DNA of 9,228 nucleotides, taken from Rhodospirillaceae bacterium. Its GTDB lineage: Bacteria > Pseudomonadota > Alphaproteobacteria > MPNO01 > UBA2964. The position numbers and the translations under genes are program-made. Of the stretch, positions 1-5,915 are shown piece after piece. Where the stretch lies: the NCBI GenBank assembly GCA_002712335.1, contig PATI01000028.1, positions 1,987 to 11,214 of the forward strand, written 5' to 3'. The notes under the pieces were generated by a model, which ran no database searches, had not been told where the DNA came from, and saw nothing but the letters and a program-made list of their open reading frames with translations. Position 1 is the stretch's first letter. The number at the start of each line of letters is the position of its first letter.

Positions 1-365
1 ATCCGCTTCGGTTCAACGCGATCAATTTTTGTTATTGCAACTGCGCCCTTGGAAACGCCCAGTAGGTCGAGAATAGAAAGATGTTCTTCAGTTTGCGGCA
101 TTGGTCCATCATCAGCTGCAATGACAAGAAGAGCATAATCAATGCCAGTTACCCCGGCTAACATGTTCCGGACAAATTTTTCATGACCGGGTACATCGAC
201 GAAGCCCAACACCTTTTCATCATCAAGTTTGTGATAAGCGTAGCCGAGATCAATAGAAATACCTCGGTTTTTTTCTTCGGGGAGACGGTCAGTATCAATC
301 CCTGTCAGCGCCTTTACCAACAATGTCTTCCCGTGGTCTATGTGTCCTGATGTGGCAATTATCAA
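1..365 (-). CDS. selB: Selenocysteine-specific translation elongation factor SelB, N-terminal part (gene runs off the left edge)
   Basis: SelB is a cytoplasmic GTPase that carries Sec-tRNA(Sec) to ribosomes stalled at UGA by binding a SECIS hairpin. Only the first 121 codons, part of the EF-Tu-like GTPase domain, are in the window. Visible motifs are the P-loop GHIDHGKT (residues 7-14), the switch I region [19 protein letters not shown] (about 26-44), DVPGH (57-61) and TKID (112-115). The LPEEKxRGxxIDLGYAY string is typical of SelB and separates it from EF-Tu. The start is a TTG at 365-363, which gives the usual MIIATxGHxDHGKT N-terminus. This TTG overlaps the selA stop codon, so the two genes are probably translationally coupled. 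The C-terminal winged-helix domains that read the SECIS lie outside the window. Identification is near certain; the TTG start is well supported because no other start fits the conserved N-terminus. Confidence 0.97.
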   Translation of the reverse strand, partial: MIIATSGHIDHGKTLLVKALTGIDTDRLPEEKNRGISIDLGYAYHKLDDEKVLGFVDVPGHEKFVRNMLAGVTGIDYALLVIAADDGPMPQTEEHLSILDLLGVSKGAVAITKIDRVEPKR

Positions 366-1789
366 ATTATTATCATTTTGTTTAATTGTTTTAAAAAAGT
401 GTCCTCATGATTTTTCTCTAGGCAACGCAAGTCCATCCAGAATGCGTTATCCTGAATTCGTCCAATAACCGGCTTAGGTAATTCTCTAAAGATTTTTGAG
501 AGGCCATTTAAACTTTTACCTGAACCCCTCTTCATCTTTAAACTTATTTTTAGCGCAACACTCGGTATTTTCTCCGTTGGTAATGCTCCACTTCCAATCT
601 GACTTTGGCAGGGTTCTATTTTGATTGAATATGTTTTTCCCAGTTTTGCTTTTAAAGCCGGGATAATACGTCTTGCTGTTTGATGTATTTCTTTTGGGTC
701 ACGCGTCAGGAGTCGCAGCGTTGGTATTCGTTCGCATAATTGTTTGGGGTTGGAATAAATTTTTAGGATTGCGGTTAGGGCTGCTATCGTCATTTTGTCA
801 CAACGCATTGCCCTCTTCATTGGGTTCTTCTTTATCTTAGCTACCAACTCTTTTCGACCAGCTATTAACCCCGCTTGAGGTCCCCCCATTAATTTATCGC
901 CACTGAAACTAACCAAATCCGCTCCATTTGAAAGAGCTTCTTGTACAGTGGGTTCATGCGGCAATCCAAATTTTTCTATATTGACCATTGTCCCGCTACC
1001 TAGATCAATTACAAACGGGACTTGGTCGTTGTGGGCGATTTTTGCGAGGTCGGATTCTGATACATTGGACGTAAAACCGGTAACCTCATAATTACTGGTA
1101 TGAACTTTCATCAGCATTGCCGTCTTTACGCTGATAGCCTCTTTATAGTCCCGAGCATGAGAACGATTGGTAGTCCCCACTTCTTTTAGTTTTGCACCGG
1201 CACGGGTCATGATTTCCGGAATTCTGAAACTACCACCAATTTCTACTAATTCTCCACGAGATACTATTACTTCTTTACGAAGGGCAAGGCTGTTAAGGAT
1301 GAGCAGAACCGCTGCCGCATTATTGTTGACGACCGTGGCTGCTTCGGCGCCTGTAAGTTGCATCAATAACTTCTCAAGATGAGAATCGCGGTCACCCCTT
1401 TTGCCAATTTTTAAATTATATTCGAGGTTACTAGCCCCTCCAGAAACAGAAGCCATTGCATCAATTGCTTCACTAGGCAGCGGAGCCCGCCCTAGGTTGG
1501 TATGAATTACGGTGCCTGTTAGATTAAATACTGGTTTGAGAGAAGGTTCGAGGTCCGTGGTCAGCCTAGCGCTTATACGCTCAATTATTGTTTCAACATC
1601 TACCTTAATGGAATCTTGGCAGTTCTCATCTAGGATAGAACACCGTATTTCCTCTAAGTCTTCACGCACCGCTTTGATAACGGAAGGCCGGCCAAAATTT
1701 TTTATTAGCGTTTTAGCAGATTCTGTTCGTAGAATTCTATCAACTGAGGGGATAGTGGATAGCTCAATACTGGCCGTGTGTTTAGTCAT
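362..1789 (-). CDS. selA: L-seryl-tRNA(Sec) selenium transferase SelA
   Basis: SelA is the PLP enzyme that converts Ser-tRNA(Sec) to Sec-tRNA(Sec) using selenophosphate. The product is 475 aa, close to the usual size of bacterial SelA. It matches the family along its whole length: an N-terminal tRNA-binding region with IPSVDRIL, then [16 protein letters not shown] (about 90-105), [24 protein letters not shown] (about 177-191), [10 protein letters not shown], and [14 protein letters not shown] with the PLP lysine at about residue 299. Near the C-terminus are [18 protein letters not shown] and PVIGRI. I chose the ATG at 1789; an in-frame GTG at 1801 would add four residues, and no strong ribosome site decides between them. 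The gene lies 33 nt after the deiodinase-like selenoprotein gene on the same strand, so they probably form one operon. The reading frame ends TGA-TAA, and the selB TTG overlaps this stop. Confidence 0.98.
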   Translation of the reverse strand: MTKHTASIELSTIPSVDRILRTESAKTLIKNFGRPSVIKAVREDLEEIRCSILDENCQDSIKVDVETIIERISARLTTDLEPSLKPVFNLTGTVIHTNLGRAPLPSEAIDAMASVSGGASNLEYNLKIGKRGDRDSHLEKLLMQLTGAEAATVVNNNAAAVLLILNSLALRKEVIVSRGELVEIGGSFRIPEIMTRAGAKLKEVGTTNRSHARDYKEAISVKTAMLMKVHTSNYEVTGFTSNVSESDLAKIAHNDQVPFVIDLGSGTMVNIEKFGLPHEPTVQEALSNGADLVSFSGDKLMGGPQAGLIAGRKELVAKIKKNPMKRAMRCDKMTIAALTAILKIYSNPKQLCERIPTLRLLTRDPKEIHQTARRIIPALKAKLGKTYSIKIEPCQSQIGSGALPTEKIPSVALKISLKMKRGSGKSLNGLSKIFRELPKPVIGRIQDNAFWMDLRCLEKNHEDTFLKQLNKMIII

Positions 1790-1822
1790 ACCTGACACCA
1801 CCGGCTTTTGGCCGCATTTATA

Positions 1823-2497
1823 TTAGGTTGTTTGTTTCTTAATGGCTTCCTCCCATCCGTCAGGATCAAACAAGTGTGGTCCTTCCTTACCAGCATAGGC
1901 AATCTTCCCGTCTGGGTTGATAACAAAGAGGCGAATTGGAGCAGCAACATAATTCCTCTCCACTTCGTCATCGATATTGTCGAGGAGGATTGGATATTTA
2001 AGATCAAGACCAATTTGACAGGCATTACCAACATCAGCTCTTTCGTCAGGCGTCTTGGGAGCTTTGTAAAAAATTTCTGCATCGAGATTTTGCAATGTCT
2101 GCCAACCATCAGAAGGGTGTGCCTCACGTATATAGATTAGAAAAAATTCGATGTTGTCTTTATTAGCCTCATATATCTCGTTCAGTCGCACGGACTGGTC
2201 TCGAAAAGGCGGTCAAGTATAGGAGCCAAAACAAAGGGCGACGGATTTTCCTCTGAGGTCAGATAATTTGACATACTCACCAGTACGCTTCTTACCTATA
2301 TCGAGACGCTCCAGCCTAAAGTCAGGCGCATTATCGCCAATCTTTGGCACCTGATCCTGACGTGCTTTTTGAGCTGCCATCATTTTATCAAATTCCTCGA
2401 CGCCAATATCAGATATTTCAAGCCAAACCTCTCGCTTTTCTGGGTAGGTCAAACTCCCCCATTCCAAATTCTGGAATTTTTCAAAACGCGGATCCAT
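1823..2497 (-). CDS. Deiodinase-like selenoprotein with an in-frame UGA (Sec95)
   Basis: This is a 224-residue thioredoxin-fold protein read through a TGA at 2215-2213. Residues 1-94 end in LCFGSYT, the TGA gives Sec95, and the frame continues as PPFRDQS into the rest of the domain. The context FGSYTUPPF matches the active site of iodothyronine deiodinases (FGSCTUPSF in human DIO1, from memory). The second conserved block, IYIREAHPSDGW, starts at residue 121. Its His127 is 32 residues after Sec95, the same distance as between Sec126 and His158 of human DIO1. The C-terminal part (APIRLFVINPDGKIAYAGKEGP) also resembles deiodinases. There is no signal peptide or membrane anchor, unlike animal deiodinases, so it is probably cytoplasmic. 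The ATG at 2497 has GGGGAG at 2511-2506, 8 nt upstream. The natural substrate is unknown: thyroid hormone is implausible, and dehalogenation or thiol/peroxide redox chemistry is possible. It heads a probable operon with selA and selB. Confidence 0.95.
2176..2206 (-). promoter_or_regulatory. Bacterial SECIS hairpin of the deiodinase-like gene
   Basis: Counting from the base after UGA, an upper stem CAGUC (16-20) pairs with GACUG (26-30) around the loop CGUGC (21-25). A lower stem UUUCG (7-11) pairs with CGAGA (33-37), including one G-U pair. The two stems are separated by an asymmetric 4/2 internal loop. The apical loop lies about 21 nt after UGA and has G as its second base followed by U. This matches the general bacterial SECIS description: a small apical loop within roughly 16-37 nt of UGA with a conserved G in its first two positions. 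Folding was done by eye. Confidence 0.85.
2213..2215 (-). other. Selenocysteine codon UGA (Sec95) of the deiodinase-like gene
   Basis: This TGA lies inside one continuous homologous reading frame. The residues on both sides (GSYT before, PPF after) belong to the deiodinase active site, and the codon sits exactly where deiodinases carry Sec. A hairpin of bacterial SECIS type begins a few bases downstream, and selA and selB follow in the same direction. Confidence 0.95.
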
Positions 2498-2618
2498 GGA
2501 TTTTTCTCCCCAAATTATTTTATGTTAAGAATATGCCTATTTGATCAGATCAGCAATCGTCTGTATTGTATATTTTTTATAACATAAGCAATGTAGGTAT
2601 CTTTAATTGGAGTAAAAA
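2498..2618. promoter_or_regulatory. Shared divergent promoter region between the two selenoprotein genes
   Basis: This 121-nt AT-rich spacer separates the two divergent start codons. On the plus strand TTGATC (2541-2546), 17 nt and TATTGT (2564-2569) resemble -35 and -10 boxes for the peroxiredoxin-like gene. On the minus strand TTGCTG (2556-2551), 17 nt and TATTCT (2533-2528) resemble boxes for the deiodinase-like/selA/selB operon. The two promoters overlap head to head. Shine-Dalgarno sites are GGAG at 2609-2612 for the rightward gene and GGGGAG at 2511-2506 for the leftward gene. The promoter boxes were picked by eye and are not verified. Confidence 0.45.
2542..2552. promoter_or_regulatory. 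11-bp perfect palindrome, candidate operator
   Basis: TGATC-A-GATCA is a perfect inverted repeat with a single central base. It overlaps the predicted -35 box of the rightward promoter and touches the -35 box of the leftward one. A dimeric regulator bound here could control both selenoprotein genes and selAB. It is short and AT-rich and could be chance; no regulator gene is visible in the window. Confidence 0.3.
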
Positions 2619-3107
2619 ATGGCAACAAAATTGGATATCGGTGACGCGTTTCCCGCAATGACCCTAAATCTGGTTGGCGGCGGTAAGGCGGCGTTGCCAA
2701 ATTTGACTAATGCAAAATATCAATTGATCCTATTCTATCGAGGCCATTGGTGACCATACTGCCGCCGACAGTTAGTCGGTTTTGAAAAAGAAAAGGCTAT
2801 CCTTGAGGCCGAAGGTGTAAAGGTTATCGCGGCGAGTGTTGATATTGGCGATGAAGCAGCACTTGTGGCTAATGAGGTTTCCTTTCCGGTTGGTCAAGGT
2901 GTAACACGTGAAGACGCCCTAAAAATTGATGCTTGGTGGGAAGACCGCCGCAGTATAATCCAGCCTTCCGAATTTTTACTCGGTGAGGATGGTAAGGTTG
3001 TCGCCTCAAGTTATTGTGCAGGGCCGCTTGGCAGAATGGATGCCGCCGATGTAATCAAACTAGTACAGCTATTTGAAAGAAGGAAGGCGGAGGCAAATAA
3101 GTCTTGA
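2619..3107 (+). CDS. Peroxiredoxin-like/thioredoxin-fold selenoprotein with a UxxC active site (Sec45)
   Basis: This 162-residue redoxin of the AhpC/TSA-like thioredoxin fold is read through a TGA at 2751-2753. The N-terminus (MATKLDIGDAFPAMTL) is typical of redoxins. The active site reads FYRGHWUPYCRRQL, with Sec45 in place of the first Cys of the common WCPYC motif and Cys48 kept, so a selenenylsulfide U-x-x-C pair is possible. After the TGA the frame runs unbroken for 117 more residues, through EGVKVIAASVD, QPSEFLLGEDGKVV and SSYCAGPLGRMD, all family-like. Cys133 in SSYCAGP is an additional possible redox residue. The likely role is cytoplasmic reduction of peroxide or disulfide; the substrate is unknown. 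GGAG at 2609-2612 lies 6 nt before the ATG. A caller that ignores Sec would report only a later GTG start (2865). It is divergent from the deiodinase-like/selAB operon. The terminal TGA (3105-3107) is taken as a true stop. Confidence 0.94.
2751..2753 (+). other. Selenocysteine codon UGA (Sec45) of the peroxiredoxin-like gene
   Basis: This TGA sits at the first position of a W-C-P-Y-C-type redox motif, with the tryptophan before it and PYC after it intact. The reading frames on both sides join into one redoxin domain. A hairpin of SECIS type follows, with its apical loop starting 17 nt after the codon. Confidence 0.94.
2764..2780 (+). promoter_or_regulatory. Bacterial SECIS hairpin of the peroxiredoxin-like gene
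   Basis: CCGAC (12-16 nt after UGA) pairs with GUCGG (22-26) around the 5-nt loop AGUUA. One further G-U pair closes the base. The loop has G in second position followed by U, at 18 nt after UGA. Stem length, loop size and the position of the G match the hairpin in the deiodinase-like gene, although the sequences differ. Pairing was found by eye. Confidence 0.83.
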
Positions 3108-3115
3108 GTCCATTA

Positions 3116-3141
3116 CAGGCCCAAGCCTAGACCAAGGCCTG
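3116..3141 (+). other. GC-rich inverted repeat after the peroxiredoxin-like stop codon
   Basis: CAGGCC (3116-3121) can pair with GGCCTG (3136-3141) around a 14-nt loop, with two more T-A pairs possible beyond one mismatch. No U-run follows, so it is not a classical Rho-independent terminator. It may protect or attenuate the mRNA between two co-directional genes. It also lies just after a TGA stop, but its loop lacks an early G, so it does not look like a SECIS. Confidence 0.35.
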
Positions 3142-3162
3142 CAATAGGTTTTAGGAGGTGTT

Positions 3163-3690
3163 ATGGCGCGTGTTTCTTTAGTTGAAGCAGAAAAAGATCC
3201 CGAATTTTCGGAATTTGTGGAGAAGTTGAAGGCCGGCCGGCGTGGCAAACTCCTCAACATATACAAGTTGTTGCTGCACAATCCTCCTGCGGCTAGAGGT
3301 TGGTTTGACTATCTTAACATGGTTCGCTGGGACTTAGGCCTCGAGGGCCGCCTGAGAGAAATTGTAATCATTCGTATTGCATACCTCAATCATGTCCAAT
3401 ACGTGATTAATCAGCATGTCCCTGAGTTGGCAGAGGCCGAGGGCCTATCAATTTCGGAGTGTGATGCACTTAAGGATAGGGAAAAATTTGATCTTTTTAA
3501 TGAAAAAGAACGTAGTGTCTTAGGTTACACCGATGCTATGACAAAGGACATACAGGTTCCAGACGCTGTCTATAATAAGATGTCGGTGCATTTTGAGGAG
3601 AAAGAAATTATTGCCCTAACGGTCCTAATTGGAACTTATAATATGCATACAAGAATTTTCCAGGCTTTAGATATAGACTTGGAAAAATAA
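3163..3690 (+). CDS. Carboxymuconolactone decarboxylase/AhpD-like family protein
   Basis: The 175-residue product belongs to the all-helical CMD/AhpD superfamily. The diagnostic segment is LREIVIIRIAYLNHVQYVINQHVPELAEAEGLS (from about residue 64, with NQH at 83-85), preceded by HNPPAARGWFDYLNMV, as in CMD-like proteins. The redox-active CxxC of true AhpD is absent: the equivalent stretch reads HVQYVINQH, so a thiol-reductase role is unlikely. Known relatives include decarboxylases, hydratases and many uncharacterised proteins, so the reaction is unknown. The ATG at 3163 is strongly supported by a near-perfect AGGAGGTG at 3153-3160. It starts 55 nt after the peroxiredoxin-like gene on the same strand and is followed after 92 nt by a flavoprotein gene, so the three may be one operon. 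The product has no signal peptide. Confidence 0.88.
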   Translation: MARVSLVEAEKDPEFSEFVEKLKAGRRGKLLNIYKLLLHNPPAARGWFDYLNMVRWDLGLEGRLREIVIIRIAYLNHVQYVINQHVPELAEAEGLSISECDALKDREKFDLFNEKERSVLGYTDAMTKDIQVPDAVYNKMSVHFEEKEIIALTVLIGTYNMHTRIFQALDIDLEK

Positions 3691-3782
3691 ATGGAATTTT
3701 CTGGGGGTAGCTTGCAACTTAAAGCCCCTATAACATTATTAGAACTCGTGCCCTCTGGCGCTGCTAAAAATAGGAATGGATT

Positions 3783-4967
3783 ATGGATCAAGCAGTTTCG
3801 GATACAATAGATAAGGATTGGATTGCTCGTGCGCAAAGTTTACAAGGAATGATCGCGGATGCAGCAGATACAACGGAGGCCGAAGGTAAAGTCCCAGCAG
3901 AAGTTATGGAAGCCTTACATGGCGCTGAACTGTTTAGGATGGCATTACCCCGTTCGATAGGTGGTGGTGAGGCTTCCCCATTGGTGCTCATGCAGGCTGT
4001 AGAAGCTATTGCCCAATCCGACGCTAGCACTGCATGGTGTGTTGGCCAGGGCACCGGTTGTACATGGGGCTCAGCTTATGTGTCGCACGAAGTCTGTAAG
4101 GATATTTTTGGGTCGCCAGATGCTATTTTAGCTTGGGGGCCACCTGCGAAGGCATCAGCGGTACCAGTTGAAGGAGGGTATCGTGTAACTGGCGAGTGGC
4201 GTTTCGGGAGTGGTAGCCGGAATGCTACCTGGCTTGGGGGACATAGTCGCGTCTGCGACGAAAATGGTAACCATTTATCAGATGACAGTGGCAAGCCTCG
4301 CATGAGAACGATGTTATTTCCAAAATCTAGTGCCGAAATGATTGATGTTTGGCAAGTGATGGGTCTTAAAGGGACCGGCAGCGATAACTACAAGGTCGTC
4401 GATTTATTCATACCCGAAGAATATACCACTTGGCGGGATAGCCCGCCGGATCGAGTGGAGATGGGGCCTCTCTATAATATTCCTTTGTTGACCAGTTACG
4501 GAATCATGTTTTCGGGCCTTACTCTTGGGGTTGCCCGCACCATGCTGGAAGATTTTAAAAAATTGGCAGAAACAAAAGTTGGTGGAGGAATGTCGACAGT
4601 CCTCAGGGAAAATGCAGTCATTCAGTCGCAAGTTTCTATTAACGAGGCAAAACTCCGGTCAAGCAGGGCTTTTCTGATGGAAATGATTGAAGAATATTGG
4701 AATGTCCAATGTTCCGGCGAATCCCCAAGTTACGATGTAAGAGCGAGATTAAGGCTTGCGATAACATATGCCATGAATCAAGCTCAAGAGGTTGCAAATT
4801 TTGTATTTCAGGCCTGCGGCACAAACGCAATATTCGAGGTAAATCCCTTTGAGCGCAGGTTCCGGGACATCCACACAGTGTTAGCCCAAGGACAGTCACA
4901 TATTTCTAACTATGAGCCTGTAGGACAAGTTCTCATGGGCTTGCCGCCTTCTGGTCACCGTGTCTGA
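3783..4967 (+). CDS. Acyl-CoA dehydrogenase-fold flavoprotein, possible two-component monooxygenase
   Basis: This 394-residue protein has the three-part acyl-CoA dehydrogenase layout: a helical N-terminus (VPAEVMEALHGAELFRMALPRSIGGGE), a central beta domain with GYRVTGEWRFGSGS (132-145) and GLKGTGSDNYKVVDLFIPEE (about 194-213), and a helical C-terminus. SDASTAWCVG (79-88) is typical. The C-terminal NPFERRFRDIHTV followed by QSH (371-373) resembles flavin-dependent hydroxylases of the HsaA/DszC type more than dehydrogenases with a catalytic glutamate. An FMNH2/FADH2-using oxygenase is therefore as likely as an acyl-CoA dehydrogenase. No flavin reductase partner is seen in the window. AGGA at 3772-3775 supports the ATG at 3783. 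The gene ends only 8 nt from the end of the convergent dienelactone hydrolase gene, with no clear terminator between them. Confidence 0.88.
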   Translation: MDQAVSDTIDKDWIARAQSLQGMIADAADTTEAEGKVPAEVMEALHGAELFRMALPRSIGGGEASPLVLMQAVEAIAQSDASTAWCVGQGTGCTWGSAYVSHEVCKDIFGSPDAILAWGPPAKASAVPVEGGYRVTGEWRFGSGSRNATWLGGHSRVCDENGNHLSDDSGKPRMRTMLFPKSSAEMIDVWQVMGLKGTGSDNYKVVDLFIPEEYTTWRDSPPDRVEMGPLYNIPLLTSYGIMFSGLTLGVARTMLEDFKKLAETKVGGGMSTVLRENAVIQSQVSINEAKLRSSRAFLMEMIEEYWNVQCSGESPSYDVRARLRLAITYAMNQAQEVANFVFQACGTNAIFEVNPFERRFRDIHTVLAQGQSHISNYEPVGQVLMGLPPSGHRV

Positions 4968-4975
4968 CGCTGACA

Positions 4976-5782
4976 CTACTCTTGTCGAACATTTTTGGAA
5001 AAGTCATAATCTTGGCTGATGGCGCAATCGTATCGAGAATAAATTTTGTTACGATTGTAGGCAGGCGATAATACCTCGCTTAAAAAAGCTAGTTGCACTT
5101 GCCACGCTGCCTCTGCCTGTTCGCGACGATAACGCCCCGGCATTGTATCGTTTAGCCATCCATGAGGTGCTCCTGGAAAAATATGAATTGCGTGGCTTTT
5201 TCCCTTTCGTTCGAGGCAGTCACGAAATCTTCTAACATCATCTATTGAGATCATGTGATCAGCTTCACCGAACATACCGAGCACAGGGCAGTCAACCTTG
5301 GCTATTACGTCGTCAAGCGCTTCCGGGTACAGCTCGTTCGTATCCCATTCACGGTCCTGAGCGGCACCGTACCAGACTAAGGCAGCTGCAATCTTTTGGC
5401 GTGCGGCAAAAATTAAAGGGTGCCGACCAGTCTGGCATACACCTTTAACCGCAATACAACTACTGTTAACCTCCGTCATCCCTTCTAGAGCTTTTATTGA
5501 TGAACCGAGGAGTTCCGCTGCTTCGTCATCCGTAATGTCATACCGCTCTTCACCCGCGTGTAAACCTTCTTGGTTGGGGTGCCGAAAAAAGCAATCGGGT
5601 GCAATACATACAAAACCGTCATGAGCAAACCGTACCGCCAAGTCAAGGGTATGCTGGACCAGTCCATAACGCTCGTGAATAAGCACTATTGCCGGAAGCG
5701 GATGATTTACTATTGCGGGTTGTGCAATGAAAGCTGGCAGACCACCCTCGCATTTTATTGTCTTTGTTTTAATTTCAGTCAT
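4976..5782 (-). CDS. Dienelactone hydrolase family protein
   Basis: This 268-residue alpha/beta hydrolase of the DLH family shows the expected elements. IHERYG (35-40) contains the Glu37 that orients the nucleophile, GVCQTG (114-119) has Cys116 as nucleophile, FGEADHMIS has Asp175, and PGAPHGWLND has His207. The spacing fits the Cys-Asp-His triad of carboxymethylenebutenolidase, which opens dienelactone to maleylacetate in chlorocatechol breakdown. The nucleophile elbow departs from the usual GxCxGG in having Thr two residues after Cys. About 28 residues after SEVLSP form a C-terminal tail without clear homology. The substrate cannot be told from sequence; many DLH homologues are general esterases. 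The ATG at 5782 has GAGG at about 11 nt upstream and overlaps the stop of a six-codon upstream reading frame. It is divergent from the molybdenum hydroxylase gene across a 133-nt AT-rich spacer. Confidence 0.92.
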   Translation of the reverse strand: MTEIKTKTIKCEGGLPAFIAQPAIVNHPLPAIVLIHERYGLVQHTLDLAVRFAHDGFVCIAPDCFFRHPNQEGLHAGEERYDITDDEAAELLGSSIKALEGMTEVNSSCIAVKGVCQTGRHPLIFAARQKIAAALVWYGAAQDREWDTNELYPEALDDVIAKVDCPVLGMFGEADHMISIDDVRRFRDCLERKGKSHAIHIFPGAPHGWLNDTMPGRYRREQAEAAWQVQLAFLSEVLSPAYNRNKIYSRYDCAISQDYDFSKNVRQE

Positions 5783-5915
5783 TTAATTGATTTCCTCATT
5801 AAGTCCTGTGTCTTGGTTTTATCCAAAGGCGAGAGAAATATATAGTCAAATCGAATATTTGGATTAAAGATTTTGGTCCTTTGCTTATTTCTAAAAAATT
5901 CGTTATCAAATAGCT

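Noticed and set aside
1786..2140. Open frames on both strands overlapping the 3' part of the deiodinase-like gene
   Set aside because: They are shadows: the deiodinase-homologous frame is clear, and the other frames show no recognisable domain or ribosome site.
2344..2587. Two plus-strand open frames opposite the N-terminus of the deiodinase-like gene and its promoter
   Set aside because: They are low-complexity and lie antisense to a convincing gene, with no family resemblance.
3691..3810. 39-codon ATG frame in the gap before the flavoprotein gene
   Set aside because: It has no Shine-Dalgarno site, overlaps the flavoprotein start and has no recognisable sequence.
5779..5799. Six-codon upstream frame (MRKSIK) whose TGA overlaps the dienelactone hydrolase ATG
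   Set aside because: The ATGA-type overlap is suggestive of coupling, but the frame is very short, has no ribosome site of its own and may be chance.
5783..5915. Promoters in the divergent spacer before the molybdenum hydroxylase
   Set aside because: TATATA at 5844-5839 on the minus strand is a possible -10 for the hydrolase, but no good -35 accompanies it, and I found no convincing plus-strand promoter.
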